Assembly (NCBI GenBank): GCA_030836155.1
Contig: JAURQI010000075.1
Location: 1-47,798, forward strand
Length of the DNA: 47,798 nucleotides
From: Crocinitomix sp.
GTDB lineage: Bacteria > Bacteroidota > Bacteroidia > Flavobacteriales_D > Crocinitomicaceae
Reading direction: 5' to 3'
Below the pieces are notes generated by a model, which ran no database searches, was not told where the DNA came from, and was given only the letters and a program-made list of their open reading frames with translations. Positions 1 to 9,953 of the stretch are shown here, piece after piece (within the stretch, counting starts at the first letter, position 1; each line of letters starts with the position of its first letter). The position numbers were made by a program, and so were the translations under genes.

Positions 1-741
1 CTACTCAAACTTAACCTGTTCAAAAGGATTAAATTCGTTCATCGGGTTCACTTCTTTCACCGTTTGGTCTTCAACTCTAAAGGTACGAGAAGGAAATTGC
101 TCCATAATCGATATGTCGTGTGTTGCCATTAAAACAGAAGTTCCTTCTTTGGCTATGGCTAATAAAACACCCATGATTTCTTGTGAGGTTTCTGGATCTA
201 AATTTCCCGTTGGCTCATCCGCTAGAATGAAATCTGGTTTATTAATCAATGCTCTGGCAATGGAGACACGTTGCTGCTCACCACCTGACAATTGATGGGG
301 CATTTTATCACCTTTATGATCTAGACCAACTAGGCTCAACACTTCTTCGCCACGTTGCTGAATTTCTTTTTTGTTTTTCCAACCCGTCGCGCGCATGACA
401 AAAATCAAATTGCTCATCACAGAGCGGTCTGATAATAGTTGAAAGTCTTGGAAGACAATACCTAATTTACGGCGAAGAAAAGGAATCTTCTTTCGATTCA
501 AATTCTCGAGCTGAACATCAGCAATCATTCCTTGTCCAGCTGCTAGTGGAATCTCGCCATAAAGCATTTTTAATAAGCTACTCTTGCCAGAACCAGTTCG
601 CCCAATCAAATAAACAAATTCCCCTTTTGCTAATTCCACGTTGACGTTTTTTAAAACAACAACATGATCTTGATGGATTTCACCATCCTTAATCCATAGA
701 ATATTGTTTCTTGATTGTATGCTTTGTTCTGTTTCACTCAT
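1..741 (-). CDS. ftsE: Cell-division ABC transporter ATP-binding protein FtsE
   Basis: This is the ATPase of the FtsEX complex, which couples ATP hydrolysis at the septum to activation of peptidoglycan hydrolases. All ABC ATPase motifs are visible: Walker A GRTGSGKSS (about residues 47-55), a Q-loop glutamine at about 98, signature LSGGEQQ (151-157), Walker B FILADEP (171-177) with the catalytic Glu, and the switch His in ATHD (about 208). The length of 246 aa is slightly longer than typical FtsE because of an N-terminal extension. The related LolD family is the main alternative, but the VFQDFQLL and LLSDRSVMSN region reads as FtsE. No ftsX lies beside it here. It is divergent from the TPR gene at 994. 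The complete gene ends exactly at the window edge. Confidence 0.9.
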   Translation of the reverse strand: MSETEQSIQSRNNILWIKDGEIHQDHVVVLKNVNVELAKGEFVYLIGRTGSGKSSLLKMLYGEIPLAAGQGMIADVQLENLNRKKIPFLRRKLGIVFQDFQLLSDRSVMSNLIFVMRATGWKNKKEIQQRGEEVLSLVGLDHKGDKMPHQLSGGEQQRVSIARALINKPDFILADEPTGNLDPETSQEIMGVLLAIAKEGTSVLMATHDISIMEQFPSRTFRVEDQTVKEVNPMNEFNPFEQVKFE

Positions 742-993
742 GCTGTTTCAAAAATAAGTTAAAAAAATAAGATGACGTTCTTAGAATCCAATATTGGTCC
801 GGTAACTTTTACACCGTTTCGGGTTAAATAGTAAGAAAGGGTTGCTAATCTTAACAGAAGCGCGTTTATAACTTTCGCAAGAGCGCCCCTTTTTCCGCTC
901 CTTACCACTTAATTTTATGCGTTAAATCACGTCTGAACGAATCAAACGTGAATTTTGATGGTGTTGAATAAAACAACGAAGTAGCCCATAGGG

Positions 994-3900
994 ATGAAAA
1001 TGAGAAACTTTATATTGAAATATATCGGGTTGATGATGATGGTCTTAATGTTTATGACAGGATATACACAGACCTCTGATAAATACGAATCCAAATACGT
1101 ACGCTTTTATCGTGCTGAAGACCTTTATGAAAAAGCAAAATATAGTGCTGCTCATGAAGAGTTTAATGCCTTTATGGAAGAACTTCAGGATGCGAATGAT
1201 CCGTTATACGTGAAGTCAAAATATTATATGGCCTTAAGCGCCTTGCATTTATATCATGCAGATGCTGAACGTTTGTTATTAGGTTTTCTAAAAGAGTATC
1301 CCGAATCAATTCATCGCCAGACGGTATACTTAGAGCTGGGAAATTATTATTATCGAAAGAAAAAATACAAATCAACCATCGAATGGTTGCGCCAAATTGA
1401 TGTCTACGACCTATCAGAAGATCAAAAACAAGAGTATTATTTTAAATTGGGTTATGCCCATTTTCAGGAGGACGAATTAAAAAAGGCCCGTGATGCTTTT
1501 TATGAAATCATCAATATCGAAGGGCAATACCAAAGTCCTGCTTTATATTATTATTCGCATATCGCATACACGGAAAAAAGCTACCAAACCGCTTTGGAAG
1601 GTTTTACGCGACTGAAGGATGATCCTAATTTTAAAAATGCGGTCCCCTATTATATTGCGCAAATCTACTACCTCCAAGGTAAGTATGAAAAGTTGTTAGA
1701 ATATGCACCAGCTCGCAAAGATTCAGCAGATCCTAAAAATGCAATTGGGTTAGCGCACTTAATCGGTGACGCCTATTATCGCATCGGAAAATATCATGAG
1801 GCTGTTCCATACCTCGAGGAGTATAACAATAAAAGTGCAACAACACGGGATGAAGACTACCAATTGGGATATGCTTATTATAAAAGTGAATTGTACGAAC
1901 AAGCCATTCCGCTTTTTGATAAAGTAGCTAAAAAACAAGATAAATTGGGGCAAACGGCCCTTTACCATATTGGAGAATGTTACTTGAAGCAAGAAGAATA
2001 TTTCTATGCACGAAATGCCTTTGAGCAAGCATCGATCATGCCGTTTGACGCAGAAATAGAAGAGGATGCTTTATATAACTATGCCGTACTTTCGTATAAG
2101 CTCGATTATAATCCCTTTGATGAAGCTGTCGAGGCACTGAACCTCTATCTAAAACGTTATCCAAAATCACCCAGAAATCAAGATGTTTATCAATACTTGG
2201 TGAATGTGTATACAACCATGCGTAATTATAAATCGGCTATTGAGGCGATTGACCGTATAGAAGATAAGGACTTCAAAATGAAGAATGCTTTTCAGATCAT
2301 GGCCTATAATTATGGGGTTGAATTATTTGAAAACGGTGAAATGCCAGCTGCTATAGAGGCATTTAAATTAGTAAAGCGTTATCCGATTGATCAGAAATTA
2401 AATGTCTTAGGATTGTATTGGTCAGCTGAGGCAAATTATCGCATGGCGAAGTACCCAGAGGCAGTGGTAACGTATCGCGCATTTTTGGACGAGCCGGGAA
2501 GTTATACACACAAACGTCACAATGATGCATACTATAATATTGCTTATTGTTATTTCAAACAAAAGGACTACCTAAGTGCTATTCAGAATTTCCGATCATA
2601 TGTGCAAGCATCTGATGGAACGGATAAGAAACGCTTGACGGATGCGTATTTAAGAATTGGTGATTCATATTTTATGTATCGCGCAAATAAGGACACCAAA
2701 CCAGATGATAATCAAGCGGTAAAATATTATCAAATGGCAGTTGAAACGGGCGGCGGACAGTTGGATTATGCAAAATACCAAATGGGTCTTTCGTATGGTT
2801 TCTTAAAGCGTTATACGGATAAAGCTTCTATCATGCTCGATATTGTCAATAATCATTCAAGTTCTGTATTGGCTGTTCCGGCGCTTTACGAGGCGGCTGA
2901 ATCTTATCGTTTGATGCTGGATGAAGAGGATCCAACGCATAAGGTCAAGGCGATGCGTTATTATAATCAATTGATTCAAGATCATCCAGGACATTCAAAA
3001 GTGGTGCATGCCATCTATCAAATCGGTATGTTGCACTTTATCGATCAAGAATATGAACAGGCAGAAAAACAATTCTTAAAGGTAATTAATGAATACCGAG
3101 GTTCAGATCTAGAAATTTCGGCTTTAGCAAGACTCGAGGATATCTACACAGCACTAAATCAGCCTGACAAGTATTTTGATTTGCTCAGTTCTCTGAATAT
3201 GGACATTGATCAGGCTAAACAAGACAGTATTGTCTTCACAGCTGCATTCCGTCAATATTCGGATTCTGTATTTGATGTGGCTGCAAGTTCATTTAAGAAA
3301 TACCTTGGTCAATTTGCACGTCCAAAATCTGAAATTGAAGCGCTTTATTATATGGGCGATTCGTATGGTGAACTGAACAATGAGGTAGAACAAATTGCTG
3401 CATTCAAAAAATTATTGGCCAAACCAAGTAATCGCTTTACGGAGCGTGCAGCTGATTTGGTTTCTGCATACGAGTATGAGTTGAAAAATTATGCGATTGC
3501 TAGCGAGTATTATGAAAAACTAGAGAGTGTTGCTTCTTATCCGGGCAGTAAATTAAGAGCGAGTATCGGATTGATGCGCTGTTATACCTTTACGAATGAG
3601 TTGGGTGCAGCAAAGATATACGCGTTGCGTGTACAAGACAATGATCAAGCATTGGAAAATGTCAAGATTGAAGCCCATTATGTGATTGGTAAGGCTGAGT
3701 TAGAAGCAAGTAATTACGAGGTGGCCTTAGAGGAATTTCAGCATGTTGCAGATGAAACGTCGAGTGCCTTGGGTGCTGAGTCGCATTACAGTATCGCGTT
3801 GATTTATCATTTGCAAGAGGACTATAAAAAGTCAGAAGAGATCGTCAGAAAGATCATGAAAGAACGCGCCGGTTATGATTATTGGATAGCAAAATCTTTA

Positions 3901-4110
3901 ATCCTCCAAGCGAAAAATTCAATTGGTATGGATGATTATGTCCAGGCAGAGTTTACGATTAATAGTGTTTTAAAGGGATATGTGATAGAAGATGATGGAA
4001 TCATTGATGAGGCCAACCTCGTCATGGACGTCATCACGGAATATAAGAATCGTGAGAAAGACTTGGGACCAGATGTTGATAATACAATTGAAATAGGAAA
4101 TGGAGAGTAA
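994..4110 (+). CDS. Large exported tetratricopeptide-repeat protein
   Basis: The product is a 1038-residue protein with a hydrophobic N-terminal signal peptide ending near residue 26 (MTGYTQ). Almost all of the rest is TPR-like helical hairpins, recognisable from recurring A-Y-Y-x-I-A and Y-x-x-A-x-x-x-F patterns (for example around residues 130-330, 470-560 and 700-1000). Such arrays are protein-interaction scaffolds, so a periplasmic or outer-membrane-associated assembly role is likely, but the exact function is not known to me. The ATG at 994 places the signal peptide at the very N-terminus. The stop overlaps the next gene by 11 nt, which indicates translational coupling to the outer-membrane barrel protein downstream and suggests that the two act together. 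Confidence 0.85.
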   Translation: MKMRNFILKYIGLMMMVLMFMTGYTQTSDKYESKYVRFYRAEDLYEKAKYSAAHEEFNAFMEELQDANDPLYVKSKYYMALSALHLYHADAERLLLGFLKEYPESIHRQTVYLELGNYYYRKKKYKSTIEWLRQIDVYDLSEDQKQEYYFKLGYAHFQEDELKKARDAFYEIINIEGQYQSPALYYYSHIAYTEKSYQTALEGFTRLKDDPNFKNAVPYYIAQIYYLQGKYEKLLEYAPARKDSADPKNAIGLAHLIGDAYYRIGKYHEAVPYLEEYNNKSATTRDEDYQLGYAYYKSELYEQAIPLFDKVAKKQDKLGQTALYHIGECYLKQEEYFYARNAFEQASIMPFDAEIEEDALYNYAVLSYKLDYNPFDEAVEALNLYLKRYPKSPRNQDVYQYLVNVYTTMRNYKSAIEAIDRIEDKDFKMKNAFQIMAYNYGVELFENGEMPAAIEAFKLVKRYPIDQKLNVLGLYWSAEANYRMAKYPEAVVTYRAFLDEPGSYTHKRHNDAYYNIAYCYFKQKDYLSAIQNFRSYVQASDGTDKKRLTDAYLRIGDSYFMYRANKDTKPDDNQAVKYYQMAVETGGGQLDYAKYQMGLSYGFLKRYTDKASIMLDIVNNHSSSVLAVPALYEAAESYRLMLDEEDPTHKVKAMRYYNQLIQDHPGHSKVVHAIYQIGMLHFIDQEYEQAEKQFLKVINEYRGSDLEISALARLEDIYTALNQPDKYFDLLSSLNMDIDQAKQDSIVFTAAFRQYSDSVFDVAASSFKKYLGQFARPKSEIEALYYMGDSYGELNNEVEQIAAFKKLLAKPSNRFTERAADLVSAYEYELKNYAIASEYYEKLESVASYPGSKLRASIGLMRCYTFTNELGAAKIYALRVQDNDQALENVKIEAHYVIGKAELEASNYEVALEEFQHVADETSSALGAESHYSIALIYHLQEDYKKSEEIVRKIMKERAGYDYWIAKSLILQAKNSIGMDDYVQAEFTINSVLKGYVIEDDGIIDEANLVMDVITEYKNREKDLGPDVDNTIEIGNGE

Positions 4111-5809
4111 GTTGAGATTAAAATATGGTCTATTGGTGTTGCTATGCACTTTCATGACGACTTCTTGGGCGCAAGATGAGGATGTTTACACGAACGTATC
4201 AGAAGCGATACGAACGATTTCTCCATCTTATAGAATCGCGGATAAACCATCGGTTGTTGATACGGTAGTGCCGATTCCGAATATCAATTATCCACTATTG
4301 TCCCGTACGATGGCAACGGAGATTTCGATTGATCAAATAGAGGCGTCAAAAATCCGCATCGTACCAAAATTGGATAAATTGTATCCGGGCTATTTGCGTA
4401 TGGGTATTGGTAACTATGCTAATCCATTGGGTGAATTCTATTATAATTCGGTAAGAGATAGACGGACGGCTTATGGTGTTCATGTTAACCATAATTCAGC
4501 TTTTAGGGATATTCCAAATTATGCACCAAGCACATTCGACGATACAGAAGCAAAAGTGTTTGGTGAGTTTTTTATGTCGCGTTATAAAATTGAAAGTCAA
4601 ATTGATTACCTCAACAATGGTTATCATTATTATGGTATTGTCGATTCTACCGATGCGATAAGCAGTGATTCGTTGCGCAATCGTGTGCAAGGGATTGCTG
4701 GGAATTTCAGTTTTTCCAATTTCGAAAGACGGGATAGTGCCAAGTTGCTCTATACCATTCACACTTCTTACGATTATTTCCACGAATTTGATCCGGATGA
4801 CTTAAATCTGAATGCCAGAAATACCAATTTCATTATTGGAACAGAGATGGCTTATAAATTAAAAACGCAGGTTTATACCGCAGCATTAGCTGTGAAGTAT
4901 AACAAGTATAAATTCGGGGTTGGTAATCCGAGTGTGCCAGCTGATTTTTGGTATAATGAAAACAATACCATTATTCAATTAAAGCCGGTTATCTCCTCTT
5001 ATGGTCGAAAATGGAAAGTAACCTACGGGGTTGATTTGAACTTTGACATTGTCAGTGAGGAAGCGTTTAAAGCGGTGCCGATCATTGAGGGAAAATACAG
5101 CTTATTCAATGACATGTTTATTCCATACGCCGGCATTGGTGGTGGGGTAACGCAAAACACGTTTAAAACATTAAATCGCTTTAATCCTTTCATTAATTCT
5201 GAATTGAACTTGGTTAATACGAGAGAGTTGAAATTTTATGGAGGTATTAAAGGAACATTGTCTAAGAAGTTGTCATTTGATGTCCAGGTGCATTCGACTA
5301 GTTTTTCAGAAATGGCACTATTTGTAAACGATACAACTCCTTCAATCTGGTCTAATTTTTATCAGTTTGATGTCATTTATGACGATGTAAACGCCTTTGG
5401 ACTTAATGGAAGTATTTCTTATCAGTCTGGGGAGAAATTGAAGGTTGACTTAATTGCTGCCTATAATCGTTATTCAGCGATAGACGGATTATATGTTTGG
5501 AACTTGCCAGCAATTGACATTGCATTGCGTGGATCTTATAACCTTTATGATAAGATTTATGCAAAAGCCGACCTTCAATTATTAGGTGGAAGAAGAAGTC
5601 CTGAGGGCCTTTTCGTTACCGATCCAACGGATGATGATTATAACCTAGGATTTGTCGCAGATGCGAATCTCCATTTAGAATACCGATACAATAAACGTAC
5701 GTCCGTCTTCTTGCAGTTCAATAACCTCGCTGCGCAGAAGTATTTCAGATGGAACCGTTATCCGGTTCAAGGATTTCAAGTACTGGGTGGATTCACCTAC
5801 GGATTCTAG
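4100..5809 (+). CDS. Outer-membrane beta-barrel protein (TonB-receptor-like, no plug seen)
   Basis: This 569-residue protein has a cleavable signal peptide (hydrophobic segment at about 8-23, TSWAQ cleavage region). It then alternates short amphipathic strands rich in Tyr, Asn and Gly and ends in Phe (FTYGF), the usual C-terminal signature of outer-membrane barrels. I see no TonB-receptor plug domain (no plug DGV or RG motifs), so it is a barrel of unassigned function. It starts inside the last codons of the TPR gene, with an 11-nt overlap, so the two are expected to be made together. A barrel paired with a periplasmic TPR partner is the natural reading. The TonB-like assignment rests on general resemblance only. 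Confidence 0.75.
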   Translation: MESKLRLKYGLLVLLCTFMTTSWAQDEDVYTNVSEAIRTISPSYRIADKPSVVDTVVPIPNINYPLLSRTMATEISIDQIEASKIRIVPKLDKLYPGYLRMGIGNYANPLGEFYYNSVRDRRTAYGVHVNHNSAFRDIPNYAPSTFDDTEAKVFGEFFMSRYKIESQIDYLNNGYHYYGIVDSTDAISSDSLRNRVQGIAGNFSFSNFERRDSAKLLYTIHTSYDYFHEFDPDDLNLNARNTNFIIGTEMAYKLKTQVYTAALAVKYNKYKFGVGNPSVPADFWYNENNTIIQLKPVISSYGRKWKVTYGVDLNFDIVSEEAFKAVPIIEGKYSLFNDMFIPYAGIGGGVTQNTFKTLNRFNPFINSELNLVNTRELKFYGGIKGTLSKKLSFDVQVHSTSFSEMALFVNDTTPSIWSNFYQFDVIYDDVNAFGLNGSISYQSGEKLKVDLIAAYNRYSAIDGLYVWNLPAIDIALRGSYNLYDKIYAKADLQLLGGRRSPEGLFVTDPTDDDYNLGFVADANLHLEYRYNKRTSVFLQFNNLAAQKYFRWNRYPVQGFQVLGGFTYGF

Positions 5810-5866
5810 TTAGGCGAAGATCATTCCTTCAACAATTTATCGTAACTTCATGCGTATAATACAAGC

Positions 5867-6667
5867 ATGCGTATTTTCCTGAGTTTCATATTGGTTTTTA
5901 GCACCCTGATTTCATTCGGTCAGAACAGGAAGTTTGTGACCAAAGATTCGATTGCTGGAAAGTTCTCTAATTTTTCAGTTGACAATTTTGGACGGGTATA
6001 CCTTTGTCAAGAGGATGTTATCTTGCAATACTTCGGACCAATGGACACCATTTATTCAACGTCCTTAAAAACGATGCGACCTACGTCAATGGAGAGTACC
6101 AAGTCTTTCAGGACTTTATTATTTGATCAAGAGCGCTCGGTGATTCATTTTTTAGACAATACATTAACGGATATTCATGGCGAAATTGATTTGGTGAATA
6201 TCGGTCTGCAACAACCCATACTCGTCTGCGAATCATTTGCTGGCAATACATTTTGGGTCTTAGATGGTGGTCTTATGAATCTGGTACGTGTTAATAATGA
6301 ATTAGAAAAGGTGTCCCAAACAGAGAACTTGTTTAACCTATTTGAAAATGGTCTTCAACCCACGCAGATGTTTGAAAGTAATGACTACCTCTACATCTTA
6401 GTGCCCGGCGCTGGAGTTGCTATTTTTGATGTGTTCGGAACTTTTATTAAAATGTATTCAACAACAGCAACACGCATTGGAGCAATGAGTAATTATCTTT
6501 TGCTCATGTATGAAGACCGAATTGAAGCCGTTTCCAATCTCGCGTTCATGGACGTTGATTTTGTTTATCCGCTTCCAAAAAATGTGACTGACTTTATGTT
6601 TTCGAATCAGAAAGCCTATTTTTTGACAAAATCTAGACTCATAATCGGAGAATATCAGCGCAAATAA
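5867..6667 (+). CDS. Exported hypothetical protein, possibly beta-propeller
   Basis: A protein of 266 residues with a signal peptide (hydrophobic core at about 3-16, SFGQ cleavage region). The mature part contains repeated short strand motifs resembling propeller blades (DNFGRVYLC, YLYILVPG, GVAIFDVFG, NYLLLMYEDRI). I do not recognise a named family. It lies just upstream of the PASTA gene on the same strand, with about 110 nt between them that contain a possible -7 element, so it is probably a separate transcription unit. No catalytic motif is apparent. Confidence 0.65.
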   Translation: MRIFLSFILVFSTLISFGQNRKFVTKDSIAGKFSNFSVDNFGRVYLCQEDVILQYFGPMDTIYSTSLKTMRPTSMESTKSFRTLLFDQERSVIHFLDNTLTDIHGEIDLVNIGLQQPILVCESFAGNTFWVLDGGLMNLVRVNNELEKVSQTENLFNLFENGLQPTQMFESNDYLYILVPGAGVAIFDVFGTFIKMYSTTATRIGAMSNYLLLMYEDRIEAVSNLAFMDVDFVYPLPKNVTDFMFSNQKAYFLTKSRLIIGEYQRK

Positions 6668-6720
6668 TAAATAAGCTTCACGTTAAATAGTTACCGTTCC
6701 TCTCTTTTAGGGAGATTACT

Positions 6721-6728
6721 TATATTTG
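6721..6728 (+). promoter_or_regulatory. Possible Bacteroidota -7 element upstream of the PASTA gene
   Basis: TATATTTG matches the Bacteroidota -7 consensus TAnnTTTG and lies about 50 nt before the PASTA start codon. No TTTG -33 element sits at the ideal spacing, so this is a partial match. Confidence 0.4.
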
Positions 6729-6778
6729 TCCGAAGCGCAGTATTCATTCATAAAAGTTTACCGCCCAAACAAGATTAA

Positions 6779-7567
6779 ATGAAGAAATTTTTTCGGTTCT
6801 TTGTCAGTAAACAGTTTCTGCTCAATGTAGCAGCTATTCTGGTTATTTGGATCATTATTGTGGTCGGTGAAATGTGGTATCTGAAAAGCTCGACCAGTTT
6901 TGGTGAGAAAATCGAAGTGCCTACTTTCTATAAAATCCACATGGACGATTTGGATGAGTTTATCGGTGATCGCAATATTAAGTATACGATTCAAGATTCG
7001 GTGTATATGGATAATTGGCCGAAAGGCACGGTGTGCTGGCAATATCCAAAGCCAACGGATTCTTCTGGTATGTTTGTCAAATCCGGGCGAGAAATTTTGT
7101 TATCCGTCGTGCCGATTAATCCGCAAATGGTTAAAATGCCAGATGTGGTCGATATGTCCCAGCGTATGGCTGAATCAAGTCTCGAGGCAATCGGAATCCG
7201 TTCAAAAGTAACGTATCAGCCGGCGATTGAAGGTAAAGGGTTTGTGTTGAAACAAATGTATAATGGTCAAGAAATTCCTGCCGGAACGGCTGTGCCGAAA
7301 GGGACGAGAGTGGAATTGGTTGTGGCGCAAGGGAAAACTGGAGAAACGACCTCATTGCCAAATCTAATAGGTTTAACAATAACTGAAGCGCGCGATCGTT
7401 TATCTAATTTGACGTTGTCTTTATATCCAGATTGTGCAACCTGTTCAACAGAAGATGAATTAATGAATGCAGTCATCCATGATCAAAACCCAAGAGGTGG
7501 AGAAGGGGTGAATGTTTCAGCCGGAACAACCATTACAGTCTGGGCAACTAAAAGTCAACCTCAATAG
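6779..7567 (+). CDS. Membrane-anchored PASTA-domain protein
   Basis: This 262-residue protein has a short basic N-terminus, one transmembrane helix (about residues 14-33) and three PASTA-like repeats facing the periplasm (about 42-115, 118-185 and 190-258). The PASTA pattern is clear in the second and third repeats: P-x-V/L-x-G/D-M, A-x-x-x-L-E, and Q-x-P-x-G-x-x-V. PASTA repeats bind muropeptides or cell-wall precursors in kinases and penicillin-binding proteins, but no kinase or transpeptidase domain is attached here. A CxxC pair (DCATCS) sits in the third repeat. Standalone PASTA proteins beside an RluD-like gene are common in Bacteroidota. A role in sensing or binding peptidoglycan is an inference. 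Confidence 0.85.
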   Translation: MKKFFRFFVSKQFLLNVAAILVIWIIIVVGEMWYLKSSTSFGEKIEVPTFYKIHMDDLDEFIGDRNIKYTIQDSVYMDNWPKGTVCWQYPKPTDSSGMFVKSGREILLSVVPINPQMVKMPDVVDMSQRMAESSLEAIGIRSKVTYQPAIEGKGFVLKQMYNGQEIPAGTAVPKGTRVELVVAQGKTGETTSLPNLIGLTITEARDRLSNLTLSLYPDCATCSTEDELMNAVIHDQNPRGGEGVNVSAGTTITVWATKSQPQ

Positions 7568-7631
7568 TGTTGAAAGAAACCAACCATTGTTGTAAAAGCG
7601 ACGTGGTATAATCATGTCAAGAGCGATCGAA

Positions 7632-9953
7632 ATGAATAAAAGCCTTCTACTCATAACATTAATGACTTTCGCCAGTCTTTTTTCAATGGCCCAGGAACGC
7701 ATTAGTCCTTTATTGGTTAATGGGTCAATTGCGAAAGAAAGAGGTTTGGCAGTCAAAACAACAGGCGTTAATTCCATTGACAGCTTGGTCTTATTTGAGT
7801 ATGAAACTTTGGATGTAAAGCATGCTTGGGATGATTTTTCATTGGACAAGTTTCCACAGGAAATTGATTATGATGAAGGTGGGATATCAGAAGAACTCTT
7901 TTACCGATTAATGGATGAAACAAATACGGTTGCATTTGATGCCGACGCCATTTTTTGTGATTCAATTTTTGCAAGACATGATACCGTTAAAATTGACGAA
8001 GGTGTGGTGTTGGAAACGGCAACACATTACCCATTTACACCGATCAATATTTGGGTAAACGACTTAGAATTTTACCCAGTAGTTGGAGTTGTTGAGACTA
8101 ACGTTTTTGAGGAATGTTACGTCCTTATTGATACCTTAATTGACGGTGTCTTAGATGATGATCAAGATACATTATGGTACACAGGACCAGGTCAGCCAAC
8201 CTATTGCCAGGATAGTGCACGTGTCTTTACAAAAACCGTAACGGATACGATGACGCTTTGGACAGATAATTATGCATGGCGTAATTATTCTTTTGCTTAT
8301 CAACCATGGTCATTGGGTGTTGCCACTTTGGATGGTGTTGATGAAAATGGTTGGCCTTATCAATTTGGTGATGATGGCGCCTTTGGTGTTGCTGATTATT
8401 TAACTTCTAGGCCTATAGATCTTTCTGGTTTTTCAGATGGCGACTTGGTATTTTTAACTTTTATTTATCAAGCCGAGGGATATGGAAATATGCCCGACAC
8501 GTTTGATAGCTTAGTGGTTGAGATGTGGGATGTCGATTCGGAAACATGGTATGGAATCGAAGAATGGTATGGATTGCCTGATGAGGTTGGTCCTGATTCT
8601 TGGGATACAGCGCGAATTCAAATCAAGACAGGCTATTTCGATGATGGTTATCGCTTCCGTTTTAAAAACTATGCATCCCTTTCAGGTGCGCTAGATCATT
8701 GGCATGTAGATTATGTCAGCGTTGCTGAGGATTTTTCAGGTGAGATAACATCCTTTAAAGATGTGGCCATATCAGAACCTATACATACCATTCTTAAAGA
8801 TTATACAGCCGTACCTTGGGATCATTATAAAAATAACACCACAGGCAATGAGCATATAGCCGATGATATCAGTTATACCGTATACAGCAGTATCCCTGGT
8901 CCGGATGCAACCAATTTTGCCTTTGGAAATTGGGAGGTGCAACGCGCTGGAGCGCTCGAAGGAGGTCCGTTTGTGATTCCTAATACATCGACTCCAGACG
9001 CCAGCTTTGGAGCGGAAGAGTATAATGTATGTACATTTGGCGGAGCAAGCGATTTTTATTATGACTTCGGCCTTGCCGGTGATTCTGCCATATTTGATTT
9101 GACGTTCAGTTTTACCTCGAGTGCAGGTCTAGATCGTAACATCAATAAGTACAATGATACCACACGTTTTACGCAATCGTTTATGAACTATTATGCCTAT
9201 GATGATGGTTCTGCTGAAGCGGCATATGGCGTTGAGGGGATTGGATCATTATTGGCTTATCAATTTGAGTCATACCAAGAAGGAGCCTTGACAGGAATTC
9301 TGATGAATTTTGTTCCGTCTGTAAACGATATGAGCGGCACACTTTTCTTTTTAACTGTTTGGGATGATAATGACGGTGAGCCAGGAGAAATTATATACCA
9401 AGACAACTTTTTTAATGCCCACATGCCAGAGTATGCCGGTGCGCAAAACGCATTCCGTTATTATGAGTTTAACAATAACGATTACCTGCCTTTTGCAGAC
9501 AGTAGTTATCTACTAGTAGGTGAAAAATATTATGTAGGATGGCAGAATATTGAATCAGAAAGTTTAAACATCGGTATGGATGCGAATATCGATAACGGTG
9601 ATAAAGTCTTTCGAAACACGTCAGGATCGTGGTTGACATCTGCCTTCGAGATTTCATTGATGATTCGTCCGGTTTTTTCAACAAACCTAGATTATACTTT
9701 GTCAGAAGAAGAATTAAACCTTGATACAAAAGAAATTATCTTATATCCAAATCCGGCTCAAAACCTTGTCAATATTGATGGTTTAGACGGGTTCTTTACC
9801 GTGGCAATTTATGATTTGAGCGGAAGAAGGGTTACCTTTGCTGAAAATGAACATACAATAGACGTAAACCATCTCGATCCGGGTGTATACTTGGTCGATA
9901 TCAGAGATGAAGATGGAAATTCGTTGTATGCGAAGAAATTGGTAAAGGAATAA
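7632..9953 (+). CDS. Secreted T9SS cargo protein with type A sorting domain
   Basis: An approximately 773-residue secreted protein. I start it at the ATG at 7632 rather than the in-frame ATG at 7614, because the signal peptide (MNKSLLLITL, cleavage after SMAQ) then begins at residue 1. The C-terminal 75 or so residues are a T9SS type A sorting domain: YPNPAQNLVNI, then VAIYDLSGRRV, then LDPGVYLVDI and a terminal KKLVKE. This directs passage through the type IX translocon and attachment to or release from the cell surface. The middle is acidic and beta-rich, with a jelly-roll-like segment around residues 240-370, and has no enzyme motif that I recognise. Its stop overlaps the downstream pseudouridine synthase start by 1 nt (TAATG). 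Confidence 0.85.
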   Translation: MNKSLLLITLMTFASLFSMAQERISPLLVNGSIAKERGLAVKTTGVNSIDSLVLFEYETLDVKHAWDDFSLDKFPQEIDYDEGGISEELFYRLMDETNTVAFDADAIFCDSIFARHDTVKIDEGVVLETATHYPFTPINIWVNDLEFYPVVGVVETNVFEECYVLIDTLIDGVLDDDQDTLWYTGPGQPTYCQDSARVFTKTVTDTMTLWTDNYAWRNYSFAYQPWSLGVATLDGVDENGWPYQFGDDGAFGVADYLTSRPIDLSGFSDGDLVFLTFIYQAEGYGNMPDTFDSLVVEMWDVDSETWYGIEEWYGLPDEVGPDSWDTARIQIKTGYFDDGYRFRFKNYASLSGALDHWHVDYVSVAEDFSGEITSFKDVAISEPIHTILKDYTAVPWDHYKNNTTGNEHIADDISYTVYSSIPGPDATNFAFGNWEVQRAGALEGGPFVIPNTSTPDASFGAEEYNVCTFGGASDFYYDFGLAGDSAIFDLTFSFTSSAGLDRNINKYNDTTRFTQSFMNYYAYDDGSAEAAYGVEGIGSLLAYQFESYQEGALTGILMNFVPSVNDMSGTLFFLTVWDDNDGEPGEIIYQDNFFNAHMPEYAGAQNAFRYYEFNNNDYLPFADSSYLLVGEKYYVGWQNIESESLNIGMDANIDNGDKVFRNTSGSWLTSAFEISLMIRPVFSTNLDYTLSEEELNLDTKEIILYPNPAQNLVNIDGLDGFFTVAIYDLSGRRVTFAENEHTIDVNHLDPGVYLVDIRDEDGNSLYAKKLVKE

